NCBI RefSeq assembly: GCF_000943545.1
Contig: NZ_JTHP01000008.1
Span: 62,001-126,000 of the forward strand
DNA: 64,000 nt
Origin: Paenibacillus terrae
Lineage (GTDB): Bacteria; Bacillota; Bacilli; Paenibacillales; Paenibacillaceae
Direction of reading: 5' to 3'
The notes under the pieces are model-generated. The model saw nothing but the letters and a program-made list of their open reading frames with translations, was not told the DNA's origin and made no database searches. Shown here one piece after another: positions 36,803-47,518 of the stretch (position 1 is the stretch's first letter; each line of letters begins with the position of its first letter). A program made the translations under genes and the position numbers.

Positions 36803-38089
36803 TCATATTGAATTCAGGATAAATTGATTCCACTTGCGCTGCCAAGCTACATCATTCCAGAATGGATGATGCGGAGCACAGTTGGAGCAGAGGGTCATTC
36901 CCCAGAATCCAAGTGCCATTCCTTTTCGCAGCACATATTCAGCGATAAATTTACCGACTGGGCCTTCTTCAAATTGGGCATACAGCGGCGTGTAGCCTAC
37001 ATAGCCTTCTCCTATGACAATTGGAATGCCCGAATGACGGGTCCATTCATGAATTTCTTCCAATCGGGAGTCCGCCTTCTGCAACATGGCCATTTTATGA
37101 TCTCCATACCGATCGTACAAAAACAAATCCCATTGATCGGGATCCACCCAGTCGTGCAAATAAATAAGCCTCATGCCAACCGGATTGCCTTCCATCCGCC
37201 AATTTTGCTCCGGAGGCAGGGTCCACTCTGCAAATGGAGGTGCGTCTTCTCTTAATAGGGATTGTACAAAGGGATTGGGGAATGGCGACAGCTCATCATC
37301 AAGCCCTGCCGCTTCCATAAGCTCATTGAGCATCCCTTTAATATAAAGATGAAAATGGGCAACCTGCATATTGCGCGCGACGTAAGCTTTAGGGTAGGCT
37401 TCATTTAACGTATAGCTGGCCGTCATCATCATATCGGGATGACATTGGCGAAGATATCCAACAGCTTCCTCTACGTAGGGCTGCATGGCTTCAATAAGCG
37501 CTGGTACATTCGTTTTTGCTATACCTTCAGACGTTCCAACGGCGTTTAACTGCCCAAACTCCACTTCGTTATGCAACTCCGTATAGATAATCTGGTTCCT
37601 ATAGCCTTCTGCTGTAACGAAACGAATCAACTGATCCATCGACCTTGCGATGGCCATAAATCTTTCCTTAGGAGGAATTGCAGCTAATTCATCTCTAAGC
37701 TCAGCATGAGCCAGGAAGCTGGGACTCTGCTGATATTCCCAAGAGGATAACATAATGTAACAGTTATGAGCCTTTGCTTGTCTAAACAGTTCAAGCAAAT
37801 GAGCATGCCCATCCAGCACTGCGCCGCCGCAACAGTTATACCAGCGCGTACGCTGGCCTACTTCCCCAAGGTTCGCAAACTCCAAGGGTCCGGGGCGTTT
37901 GCCATCCGCCGTAAACAACATGAATGGCATAGCACATATTCGGATCGTATTGTAGCCTCTTTCGACCGCTTCTCTAAAACGGGCTTCAAGATCGCTGTAA
38001 GGCTCACCTTCCTGTGTCATTGTATACCAAGAGAAGTCCCACATTGTGATCGTCAATTTGCGCGGTACATTTCTCAAGAGATTACTCAT
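36803..38089 (-). CDS. Cellulase-like (clan A TIM-barrel) putative glycosidase
   Basis: 428 residues from ATG 38089, overlapping the upstream DUF5107 gene by 8 bases. It looks like the Cellulase-like Pfam family: TM(W)DFSWYT, RGYNTIRICAMPF, candidate acid/base Glu in IYTELHNEVEFG and nucleophile Glu in PIVIGEGYVGYTP, spaced as in GH5-type enzymes. There is no signal peptide or binding module. Activity is unproved; the neighbours suggest a beta-linked oligosaccharide as substrate. The overlap with the DUF5107 gene implies coupled production and probably a joint function. Confidence 0.75.
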   Translation of the reverse strand: MSNLLRNVPRKLTITMWDFSWYTMTQEGEPYSDLEARFREAVERGYNTIRICAMPFMLFTADGKRPGPLEFANLGEVGQRTRWYNCCGGAVLDGHAHLLELFRQAKAHNCYIMLSSWEYQQSPSFLAHAELRDELAAIPPKERFMAIARSMDQLIRFVTAEGYRNQIIYTELHNEVEFGQLNAVGTSEGIAKTNVPALIEAMQPYVEEAVGYLRQCHPDMMMTASYTLNEAYPKAYVARNMQVAHFHLYIKGMLNELMEAAGLDDELSPFPNPFVQSLLREDAPPFAEWTLPPEQNWRMEGNPVGMRLIYLHDWVDPDQWDLFLYDRYGDHKMAMLQKADSRLEEIHEWTRHSGIPIVIGEGYVGYTPLYAQFEEGPVGKFIAEYVLRKGMALGFWGMTLCSNCAPHHPFWNDVAWQRKWNQFILNSI

Positions 38090-41000
38090 TTGAGCTCCCC
38101 TCCCAGTTCATATGATTCAATGCTCCTTGGTGGTTAGCTTCCAGCTTAAGCACCGATTCAAAATGCAGGATAGCTTCGTCCTGTCGCCCTAATCCAAGCA
38201 AGCCAAGTGCTTTCATATAAGTACAATGGATCTGATTACGAATATTCAGGTCATCTTCAAAGATGAGAAAGTCGGGTAACGAGACCGCGAAATAATCCAT
38301 TTTCACGGGTTCAAACAAGTGCCTTTCGGCGTAATCAATCAGCTTGTTGAATCGGCGATTGCCTTCCTTTACATGACCAAGTTTCTTCCAGGCTAATCCT
38401 TGGTAAAATATCATATCCGGCTGTTGATCGTTGTAATACATGGCGTTGATGGGTTCCTCCAGTCCTTGAGAGGCCGTGGAAAAGGCCAGCGTTGCCTCAT
38501 CTGTTAATTTGAATCGCTCATACGCGCAGCCCAAATAATAGTAGATATCGTTATCCTGGGAACCTTTTAGCTTACCTTCCCCAAGATTCTCCGGATAAAC
38601 TAAAGCCTCCCGCAGCCCTCTTACAGCCTGTTCAATCCGTCCAGACCTCAGGTCGGACTTGGCAAGCTCTATTTTGGCAAGCCTATACTGTCCGGTTACC
38701 TTACCCTCTCCGCCTTCCCATGGATGAAATGTTCTCCCTGCCAGCAAGGACAACGCTATCTTATGCTGCTTCATCGTATTGTGAACGGTTACATATTCCA
38801 AAAACAGATCATCACGAAGCTTTACGATCCCCGGATAACTCTCCAGCAGGTTCAATCTTTCGTCGGGCTTGATGTTCAGCTTCTTATAAAGCTGGTCAAG
38901 CTCATAAAGAACACGCGCGTCTGAAGTATTGCACGCAAAGGCCTGCTCTAACGAATGGCGAGCCTTCTCTATTTGGCCTAGTTTGTTAAAATATCCAAGA
39001 GCAAGATTACGGTGAACGACGGGGAAGGTATCATCAATGGAACGAGATGCTTCCCAGCTAGCAATGGCATCCAAATGCCGTTTCTTATCATAGAGTAAAT
39101 TGCCTAAGTAATAATGTGCCTTTCCATCCCCCGGTTTCGTTCGAACTGTAAATTGCAACACATCCAACTCAAACAGACTGTTAGGAAAGCAGTAATCGGG
39201 TGCCGCTTCGGCTGCATGAACGAGAGTCCTGTTCGCCTGCTCAAGCTTGCCGATTTTAGCATAGCAGAAGGCCTGAACGTAATGAAGCATAGGGTAGGTT
39301 TGCGCCTGCTCTGGAGCTCCTTCCAGCACGAATGCGGCATCCTCATAGAGTCCTGCCGCCGCATAGTCCGAGGCTATGGCTATATAGTTGTGCACATCTC
39401 CACGCATCCATTTTTTCAACTCTTCGAAGACCGTTCTAGCATTAGATCGTAAACCGAGAGCCTCTAATGATAATGCTTGCTCACGGTAAGCTCCAAAATC
39501 GGCGATATCGAGCGTAATCGTTTCCCTGGAAAAAGCTATTGCCGCTTCGTAGTTGCCAAGCTTACGAAAAATGGCCGACTTAAGGTTGCGTGCTTTGTAA
39601 TTACGATCATTTCGGATGATCGAACGCTCCACGAGCTCCAATGCTTCTTCATAGTTCCCTTTTTCTGTCGCAATCTGCGCAAGTGAGAAATACCCGCTGT
39701 CTTGCCATGCCGCACTCCATACTGATTTATAAAATGCAGAGAACGCTTCATCCATCCGTCCTTGGTGTTTTAGTGACAAACCAAGCTGATAGTAGGCCTC
39801 ACCGTCATAGGGGTTAGAGTTGCACCAGGTTATCCGCGAAATGGCTTTACGGAAGCACGCTTCGCTTGCTGAATACAACCCTCTACGGAGAAGCAACGTA
39901 CCATACGCTACATTTATGCGGCTGTCTTTCTCATCTCTTTTCAAACCCTCAAGATAATACGCCTCGGGTTCGAAGGTGGCATGACGGTATTGCTCCAAGT
40001 GTTGTCCTGCTAAATACAACTCTTCGTTATTTCTTAATTCCTCCGGTTCCGGCAGGGGGGCTGCCGCAGCAGGCATCTGTTCAACTTCCTTTTTCTTCGG
40101 CTGGTAGCTAATCAGCTCCCTCTCTGTCGCGTCTTTGACGGTTAAGCATAGTTCATCTTCATCATCCTCAGCCAAGAGATCGATTTTCTGTACAAAGGCC
40201 ATACTAGGTTCCAAATCTACAGATTCTTTAATATAGTTTCTCCGCTGGCTGCTTAATTCCACGACGGCTTTACGAAATGGAGAAGTCACATAGACTCCAA
40301 TCTGTGCTATCCCTTCGCTGCGATCAATGTCCAAACTTACAGCTGCATCAATTGAAGCATTTTTGACCATACCAATATGTTTATAAGGCATAAAATACTG
40401 CGAGAACGATTTTTCTTCATACGGCTGAAGCCAAGTAAAATCCGGTTGGTTATCGGTATATACACCCGTCATCAACTCGATGTAAGGACCGTCTTCGTCA
40501 GTCAGATTCCGGTCCCATGCCTGGCCGAATTCGCCATTGCCCCATGTCCATTGCTTTTTTCCGGGAGAGATATGATGGTTGGCCACATGCAAAAGCCCGG
40601 CTTGCTTCCTATGGTCGTAACCACCTATGAAATTGTAGTCCGATTTATAGGCCATATATGAAGTGGGGACAGGAATATTTTTGTATCGAGAAATATCTAC
40701 GCCTTCAGAATAATCCATTTTATAATAAATGCCCGTAGCGATGGGGAAACGGGATACATCTCGCTTTCCATGATCGAACACGGCTGATACGTCCGGAGGA
40801 AAAACAGATTGAGTGTGATCATGTACCGCTACGGCTGGATTTGCCCACCATAGAAACGTTTGAGGCTCGGCAGTCCGGTTGTATAGCTGGGCCCCAATTT
40901 TAAGGTATGCTTTATCCGGTTGAAGTGTAAAACCAGCGGTTACTTTAGTGCCGAACATTCGATCAATTTCGCTCACCCATACTGTCGCGCTTCCGTCCTC

Positions 41001-41426
41001 ATGTTCTTCCAACTTATATTCGACGGGTCCGTAAGTGTTGGGACGGTGATGCTGCGGCCAGTTGAACTCAATGCCTCCAGATATCCACGGCCCCAATAAG
41101 CCAACAAGCGCTGGTTTGATGACCCTGTTATAATAAACAAAATCGTAACCGTTGGTCTTGTCGACCGCACGATATATGCGACCTCCCAGCTCTGGCATGA
41201 TCTCAATACGCAAATATTTATTTTCCAGAAAAACCAATTGATAATTTTCGAGCTTCTTATCATCCTCAATTTTATCAATTACCGGATGCGGATACACTCG
41301 ACCGGAACTTCCTTGGTAGACACGTTTCTCCAGAAACATTGGATTTTTGTCGGGTTTGCCAATTCCGTACGTAGGGATCTGCACGGTCTCCTCCCACACG
41401 CGTGCCTTAGCATCGAAGTTGCTCAA
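38082..41426 (-). CDS. DUF5107 domain protein with long TPR array
   Basis: About 1115 residues. TTG 41426 is 8 bases after AAAGGAG and is preferred; ATG 41432 is only 2 bases from it. The first 430 residues form a DUF5107 beta-sandwich resembling aldose-epimerase or galactose-mutarotase folds (LENKYLRIEIMPELGGRIYR; GGIEFNWPQHHRP; FLWWANPAVAVHDH; YIELMTGVYTDNQPDFTWL). About 670 residues follow as repeated TPR-like helical pairs (for example AYYQLGLSLKHQGRMDEAF). No signal peptide. It is the first gene of the glycosidase block. DUF5107 proteins co-occur with glycosidases, and the conserved Glu, Asp and His residues of the sandwich would allow catalysis, but no activity can be assigned here. Confidence 0.8.
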   Translation of the reverse strand: MSNFDAKARVWEETVQIPTYGIGKPDKNPMFLEKRVYQGSSGRVYPHPVIDKIEDDKKLENYQLVFLENKYLRIEIMPELGGRIYRAVDKTNGYDFVYYNRVIKPALVGLLGPWISGGIEFNWPQHHRPNTYGPVEYKLEEHEDGSATVWVSEIDRMFGTKVTAGFTLQPDKAYLKIGAQLYNRTAEPQTFLWWANPAVAVHDHTQSVFPPDVSAVFDHGKRDVSRFPIATGIYYKMDYSEGVDISRYKNIPVPTSYMAYKSDYNFIGGYDHRKQAGLLHVANHHISPGKKQWTWGNGEFGQAWDRNLTDEDGPYIELMTGVYTDNQPDFTWLQPYEEKSFSQYFMPYKHIGMVKNASIDAAVSLDIDRSEGIAQIGVYVTSPFRKAVVELSSQRRNYIKESVDLEPSMAFVQKIDLLAEDDEDELCLTVKDATERELISYQPKKKEVEQMPAAAAPLPEPEELRNNEELYLAGQHLEQYRHATFEPEAYYLEGLKRDEKDSRINVAYGTLLLRRGLYSASEACFRKAISRITWCNSNPYDGEAYYQLGLSLKHQGRMDEAFSAFYKSVWSAAWQDSGYFSLAQIATEKGNYEEALELVERSIIRNDRNYKARNLKSAIFRKLGNYEAAIAFSRETITLDIADFGAYREQALSLEALGLRSNARTVFEELKKWMRGDVHNYIAIASDYAAAGLYEDAAFVLEGAPEQAQTYPMLHYVQAFCYAKIGKLEQANRTLVHAAEAAPDYCFPNSLFELDVLQFTVRTKPGDGKAHYYLGNLLYDKKRHLDAIASWEASRSIDDTFPVVHRNLALGYFNKLGQIEKARHSLEQAFACNTSDARVLYELDQLYKKLNIKPDERLNLLESYPGIVKLRDDLFLEYVTVHNTMKQHKIALSLLAGRTFHPWEGGEGKVTGQYRLAKIELAKSDLRSGRIEQAVRGLREALVYPENLGEGKLKGSQDNDIYYYLGCAYERFKLTDEATLAFSTASQGLEEPINAMYYNDQQPDMIFYQGLAWKKLGHVKEGNRRFNKLIDYAERHLFEPVKMDYFAVSLPDFLIFEDDLNIRNQIHCTYMKALGLLGLGRQDEAILHFESVLKLEANHQGALNHMNWEGSSNE

Positions 41427-41495
41427 ATCCATCACTCCTTTGTAGTCGCTCTTATATTCAGAGCTTACAAGTAAGCGACATTACAGACAATTGAC

Positions 41496-41517
41496 AATCC
41501 ACTGTTTATGATGGATT
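41496..41517. promoter_or_regulatory. Candidate promoter/operator between DUF5107 gene and araC
   Basis: A TTGACA hexamer (41491-41496) on the plus strand is followed after 17 bases by GATTAT. Overlapping it, AATCCA-N10-TGGATT is an inverted repeat that could be an AraC-family site. Both are weak single observations. Confidence 0.35.
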
Positions 41518-41568
41518 ATATACGTATTTCTTCATTAGAGCTGCACCCGGCTGGGAGATGACTAGATT

Positions 41569-42450
41569 ATGAATAAGAAAGCTGATGGATTTGAGGGTGA
41601 AAAGTTATATGTCCTTCCACCCTATATGTTGAATGAATTAAAATTGAATCCGCTTACAAACAATCTATATATTACGGATATAGGCTGCTTTAGCCATGCC
41701 CGCCATCATTTTCGTGAAAGAACGCATGGCTGTGACTCTCATATATTCATTTATTGTGCCAGCGGAAAAGGTTGGGTACGAACGGAGGATAACATAACCA
41801 TTTGCATGACGGAGCGAAGCTTTGCTTACATTCCCAGGAACATGCCGCATGCTTATGGGGCTAACAATGAAGATCCTTGGACGATTTACTGGTTTCATCT
41901 CCAAGGGGACCAAATTGACGATTTCATGGTATTGTTTGACTCTTTTAAAACGTATGTTACGATGGCTGCCAGTGATGAAGTCAAACTACTGGAGCTATTT
42001 CATCAGTGTTACGACCTTTTATTGAACAAATCATACTCCATTATACATTTAGTTCAAGTGTCGCAAACTGTTCGTTATCTGCTGAGTTTTGTTTTATCTG
42101 TTGCATTTCGCAAGGAAGACAGTACGTACCAGAGTCATGTTGATAAGGCAACACGTTATATGAGCGAACAATTGGAATCCACCGTTTCGTTGGAGGAGCT
42201 TAGTCGGCATGTTCAGGTATCCAAGCAGCATTTGAACTTGATATTCAAGCAATCAACCGGCTACTCTCCTGTCGATTACTATTTAAGAATGAAGATACAG
42301 AGGGCCAGTCAGCTTTTGGACTTAACGAATGCTTCTATTAAAGAAATTAGCATACAACTCGGTTTTAGGGACCCTTATTACTTCTCCAGACTGTTCAAAA
42401 AAATAATGGGCTGCTCTCCTTTGGAATACCGAAATAATCTGAAGGGTTGA
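41569..42450 (+). CDS. AraC-family transcriptional regulator
   Basis: 293 residues from ATG 41569 behind GGGAGATGACTAG. An N-terminal cupin-like sensor domain (HARHHFRERTHGCDSHIFIY, FAYIPRNMPHAYGAN) and a C-terminal AraC pair of helix-turn-helix motifs (SLEELSRHVQVSKQHLNLIF; IKEISIQLGFRDPYYFSRLF, then KKIMGCSPLEYR). It is divergent from the glycosidase block and is very likely its activator, responding to a sugar. Confidence 0.9.
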   Translation: MNKKADGFEGEKLYVLPPYMLNELKLNPLTNNLYITDIGCFSHARHHFRERTHGCDSHIFIYCASGKGWVRTEDNITICMTERSFAYIPRNMPHAYGANNEDPWTIYWFHLQGDQIDDFMVLFDSFKTYVTMAASDEVKLLELFHQCYDLLLNKSYSIIHLVQVSQTVRYLLSFVLSVAFRKEDSTYQSHVDKATRYMSEQLESTVSLEELSRHVQVSKQHLNLIFKQSTGYSPVDYYLRMKIQRASQLLDLTNASIKEISIQLGFRDPYYFSRLFKKIMGCSPLEYRNNLKG

Positions 42451-42534
42451 CCATAGATGAGCCCCCCGTTCACTGCATGCACCATTCTCATGGATGATCC
42501 CTTACGACCGGCAGTATACCTAATTAAAAGATGA

Positions 42535-42560
42535 TAATTGGTTGGTCCACCAACCAATTA
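42535..42560 (+). terminator. Perfect 11-base inverted repeat after araC
   Basis: TAATTGGTTGG-TCCA-CCAACCAATTA is a perfect hairpin 85 bases after the araC stop. The following AATTTATTAT is only a weak U-tract, so it may be a poor terminator or a protein site. The rest of 42451-42671 shows nothing. Confidence 0.5.
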
Positions 42561-42671
42561 ATTTATTATCAATAAAATTATAACAAGAAGAGGCGGCGGC
42601 TGAGAGGTCAGAAATAGATTACAGTCCATTTCGCGCAAATTTGCTGGTTGTAAGCATTTTGAGGAGTTACT

Positions 42672-44258
42672 CTAACCCTCAGAGACTATCGTTCTGTTTC
42701 TTCCTCTGCTCTTGGCCAGGTACAATGCCTGATCCGCCTTCTCTATCAGCTCCTCCCGCTCTGACGCATGCAAAGGATAATGGGCGATGCCCAGAGAGAC
42801 CGTAACTCGTGTCGGAATGGGAGCCCTGCTTTGTTCCAAAGCCCGACGGACTCTTTCCGCTACGTTGAAGGCTTCCTCAGGTCGGTTCAGCAGAATGACG
42901 AACTCTTCGCCGCCGTAGCGATAGCAGACATCATCCGGGCGAAGCGAGGTAACTATAACTTCGGCAACATGTTTCAAAACTTCGTCACCGATGAGATGGC
43001 CGTAGGTGTCGTTTACGAATTTAAATTTGTCTACATCCAGCATAATGAGCGAAAACGGCAGACCAGAGGCCATCCATTGACTCATCGTATTTTCAAGCGA
43101 TCTTCGGTTCATTAATCCGGTCAGAACATCCGTCACAGCTACCTGGGTCAATTGATCCGTCTGCTTCTGAATATTCAACACGGCAAGCAATACGGCCTTG
43201 GTGAGCAAATCGGCCTCCTGGCTCCAATGTGGCTTCGCTTCCGGCATCACAATCTTTTCCTTGCCCATCTTGCTCACCAGATTTGCCAAATGGACAAAAG
43301 GCCGGGCCAACCTGTACGCTACAAGCATGACTCCTATCAGCAGTATGATGAACGGAAACAACGAATACCAGAGAATTGTCCGAATGTGGCCCATCAGTTG
43401 ATGATGGATTAGACTAATCGGCGAAACGACCACAATTCCCCATCCGTTGGTCGGGACACTGGAGTACCCGGCAAGCATCTCGACGCCACTGGTGTTGCGA
43501 ACTTGCTGTTCCCCGCTTTCCCCCTTCATCAACTTCTGCACTACCTTGTTGCTGCTGACATCCTCCCCGAGGAGCTGCTTGTCTGGGTGATACAGCAGGC
43601 GTCCGTTGGAATCCACAATATAATAATAAGAACCGGAATCGTCCACATTACTGTTGCCAAAAATATCAGACAGGATATTGTTCTCCTGAAGATAAAGCGT
43701 GCCACTCAAAATACCGAGATATTTATCGGAGCTGCTGAAAATCGGTTGACTCATAAATACGATTAGTCTCTTAGTGTTTGAAGTCATGTATGGGGAAGAA
43801 ATATACGGTTTTTGGAGTGCCAAAGCCTCCAGACTGGCCTTAGACGTGATACGCCGACCTGCCATTCCCACTCTAGCCGGCGCTACATTGCGGATCAGCC
43901 CGTTGGCTTCGACCACTGTGATGGAATTGAAGAAATTGCTGCTGTTGCGCATCAGATCTAAATAATCATCCACTTGGTTCGAAGTCATGGCATCAACATC
44001 GGAAAGTTTATCGGCACTGTATTCCAAGCTGCCGCGCATGGATCTAAATAAAGAATCCATCGTCTTGGAAATGCGATCAGCGTTGGAGTAATTCAGATGG
44101 AGCGTCGTCTCCGTCAATGATTTCTTTTGGGACTCATAAGAACCAACCAGAAGAATGCTTGAGGTTAGCAGAACCACCAGCGTCACCAAGCCCGTAAGCA
44201 ACGATATGAGACTTAGCTTTTTACTTTGACGATGTTCGGCTCTTCTCGGTGTAGACAA
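42672..44258 (-). CDS. Membrane-bound diguanylate cyclase with dCache sensor
   Basis: 528 residues. TTG 44258 is 7 bases after GGGAGGG and is preferred to the in-frame ATG at 44309. A transmembrane helix (LISLLTGLVTLVVLLTSSIL) is followed by an extracellular dCache domain (about 45-270, with PYISSPYMTSNTKRLIVFM and YYIVDSNGRLLYHPD), a second helix near 290-310, and a C-terminal GGDEF domain with the active-site YGGEEF near residue 447. The inhibitory I-site RPDD sits five residues before it, so product inhibition is expected. It makes c-di-GMP in response to an external small molecule. No partner gene is adjacent. Confidence 0.92.
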   Translation of the reverse strand: MSTPRRAEHRQSKKLSLISLLTGLVTLVVLLTSSILLVGSYESQKKSLTETTLHLNYSNADRISKTMDSLFRSMRGSLEYSADKLSDVDAMTSNQVDDYLDLMRNSSNFFNSITVVEANGLIRNVAPARVGMAGRRITSKASLEALALQKPYISSPYMTSNTKRLIVFMSQPIFSSSDKYLGILSGTLYLQENNILSDIFGNSNVDDSGSYYYIVDSNGRLLYHPDKQLLGEDVSSNKVVQKLMKGESGEQQVRNTSGVEMLAGYSSVPTNGWGIVVVSPISLIHHQLMGHIRTILWYSLFPFIILLIGVMLVAYRLARPFVHLANLVSKMGKEKIVMPEAKPHWSQEADLLTKAVLLAVLNIQKQTDQLTQVAVTDVLTGLMNRRSLENTMSQWMASGLPFSLIMLDVDKFKFVNDTYGHLIGDEVLKHVAEVIVTSLRPDDVCYRYGGEEFVILLNRPEEAFNVAERVRRALEQSRAPIPTRVTVSLGIAHYPLHASEREELIEKADQALYLAKSRGRNRTIVSEG

Positions 44259-44761
44259 ACTATGACCCTCCCTGGTTCCTGAAAACTTATTAAATCCATA
44301 ATACATCAAATTCTGAGGTTATTCGACAATTAGTCGGTGAACTCCATCTTCTCATAATATAAATGAGGAAGACTGGCAAAATGCCGCCGCCATAGGCGAA
44401 TTCCAGCTTACCGATGAATACGGTGTTCACCGACAACCAGTTCCTTTTATAGACATATACTTGTCGACAATTGCAAAATGCAAGGGCCTAGGGAACTCGA
44501 ACATGTTTCACTCGGGCACTTCAGGCAACATGATATCTAGCAAGTCATTTCCATCAACTTGGCAATGAAAAGGTCATCTTGGGCATCTCCACGAACACGC
44601 TGTAGCGTTGTAGCCGAACACAACCAAGATGGGAAACAGGCTTTTCTCATGAGAACCTTTTAAACCAGCAGTTTGTTGCGGGGGCCCCAAACGAGGTTCT
44701 GTTTATTGTCCTTTTGCAGCTAGCCATAAAATTTGCTGTCTGAATAACCCCTATAGAGAAA
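44259..44761. other. Gap with one unrecognised open frame
   Basis: About 500 bases without an established gene. The plus strand has one open stretch of 75 codons, 44341-44568, containing IGEFQLTDEYGVHRQPVPF; it lacks a start codon or RBS and was not recognised, so it may be a remnant of a lost gene. The remainder shows no structure. Confidence 0.3.
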
Positions 44762-44790
44762 ACAAAAAAAACCGCAATTATCACGGTTTC
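44762..44790 (-). terminator. Terminator after the GH1 gene
   Basis: On the minus strand GAAACCG-TGATAATTG-CGGTTT is followed by eight Ts, 40 bases beyond the GH1 stop. Confidence 0.8.
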
Positions 44791-44831
44791 TTAAGCATGC
44801 TATTCTTGTGCTTGGGCAAAAACAAATTTGG

Positions 44832-46298
<1,467 letters not shown>

Positions 46299-46340
46299 TC
46301 AAAACTAGTGTAACATCCATACCCTGACACCTTCTGTCAT

Positions 46341-46357
46341 GGTATAATCATGGCATG
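46341..46357 (+). promoter_or_regulatory. Extended -10 promoter placed for a leaderless transcript
   Basis: ATGGTATAATCATGGCATG: TGGTATAAT (46341-46348) is an extended -10 (TGnTATAAT). The last base of TATAAT is 7 bases before ATG 46355, so transcription should begin at the A of the start codon. No Shine-Dalgarno sequence lies between them. Confidence 0.6.
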
Positions 46358-47278
46358 GAAAATAACCGATTATTCAGAATGATGCTGCTGTTATTGGAGA
46401 AAAAGAAAGCGACCGCCCCGGAACTGGCCCGTTTGTTCGAAATATCCGTGCGCACGGTGTACCGTGATATCGACAGGCTGAGTGCAGCAGGCATTCCTGT
46501 GTACACCACAACCGGAAAACATGGCGGCATTCATCTTATGGACAACTTTGTCATGGACAAGTCTCTCTTGTCCGAAGACGATCAAAATGAAATTTTGCTT
46601 GGACTATACAGCGTCAGTGCCATCCCTCATCTCAACAGTGCCCATATGCTGAAACGGTTGACCGCGATGTTTGATCACAAGCTGGAATGGATCGAATTCG
46701 ATTTCTTCCCCTGGCGCAGCATTTCACTGCAGGAGAGAGAACTGTTCAATCAGGTGAAGCAGGCCATACTCACGAAACAGCTTATGACGTTTCATTATAT
46801 CGACTCCAATGGTGAACCAAGTTTAGAGACCGTCGAACCTGTCAAATTAATATTCAAAAATAACACCTGGTACTTCAAAGGTAACGAACAGAGCACGCCG
46901 AGCATTACAGAAGCACAGACTTTCAAGATGAAAAGGGTCTCTGAGCTCAAACTGCTGTCAAAGCCCCTCGATCAGAGCATGACAGCGGGATTAAGGGTCT
47001 CCGAAAAACACGTTACCAGTCCTCCAGTTTCCATGAAACTGATATTCTCTAGTACCATTGCGTACAGAGTGCATGATTTTTTTGAACCCTCCCGGATTGA
47101 AAAGCAACCTGATGGCAGGCTGCACGTCTCTCTGGAAGTACATGAGGGGGAACAATTGTATTCGTTCCTGATGTCATTTGGAGCGGAGTTGACCGTGGTT
47201 AAACCTCCCCATATTCGGCAGGAACTGCTCAGGCGACATATCGATGCGGTAGAACATTTGCAAATGATCACCTTTTGA
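46355..47278 (+). CDS. WYL-domain HTH regulator (YafY/DeoR-like)
   Basis: 307 residues. An N-terminal winged helix-turn-helix (TAPELARLFEISVRTVYRDI, residues 18-37) is followed by a WYL domain (about 130-200: LFNQVKQAILTKQLMTFHYI, VEPVKLIFKNNTWYFKG) and a C-terminal extension. Such proteins bind DNA and sense oligonucleotides or small ligands. It is divergent from the GH1 gene with an 89-base gap, so shared regulation is likely. The start overlaps the promoter, see 46341-46357; an alternative later start was not convincing. Confidence 0.87.
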   Translation: MENNRLFRMMLLLLEKKKATAPELARLFEISVRTVYRDIDRLSAAGIPVYTTTGKHGGIHLMDNFVMDKSLLSEDDQNEILLGLYSVSAIPHLNSAHMLKRLTAMFDHKLEWIEFDFFPWRSISLQERELFNQVKQAILTKQLMTFHYIDSNGEPSLETVEPVKLIFKNNTWYFKGNEQSTPSITEAQTFKMKRVSELKLLSKPLDQSMTAGLRVSEKHVTSPPVSMKLIFSSTIAYRVHDFFEPSRIEKQPDGRLHVSLEVHEGEQLYSFLMSFGAELTVVKPPHIRQELLRRHIDAVEHLQMITF

Positions 47279-47384
47279 TTTCATATTTAACATTTGGATT
47301 AACCTTGTACTTAAATCGTCGCTTCCTAGTGTAATTAGGTGATCATCAAAACGGGCATGATACCAAAGTTCTCGTCCTCCGACA

Positions 47385-47510
47385 GCAGACTAATTCATAA
47401 ATCATGAAGCCAAAAATAAACTGAAGAGCCTCCGTTGCAGTTTTGGAGCGTTTAACCCCTCCTGCAAGCTCGGCGTTGACTTTGTCGCCAAACCGATCCA
47501 TAGAGCTATG
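47385..47510 (-). pseudogene. Fragment of a TetR regulator, paralogous to the gene at 62337
   Basis: The minus strand reads MDRFGDKVNAELAGGVKRSK and ALQFIFGFMIYE, nearly the same as MDRFRTKVNSELAGIVKGSE and ALQLIISYMIYG in the intact TetR protein at 62337-62915. Only about 40 residues survive, with neither HTH nor C-terminus. It lies between the WYL gene and the ene-reductase gene and shows that a relative of the 60-64 kb TetR/oxidoreductase locus once stood here. Confidence 0.8.
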
Positions 47511-47518
47511 GTGTATTC

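Noticed and set aside
42580-42660. A structured RNA or c-di-GMP riboswitch near the diguanylate cyclase gene
   Set aside because: No conserved riboswitch core was recognised, and the sequence lies downstream of the gene.
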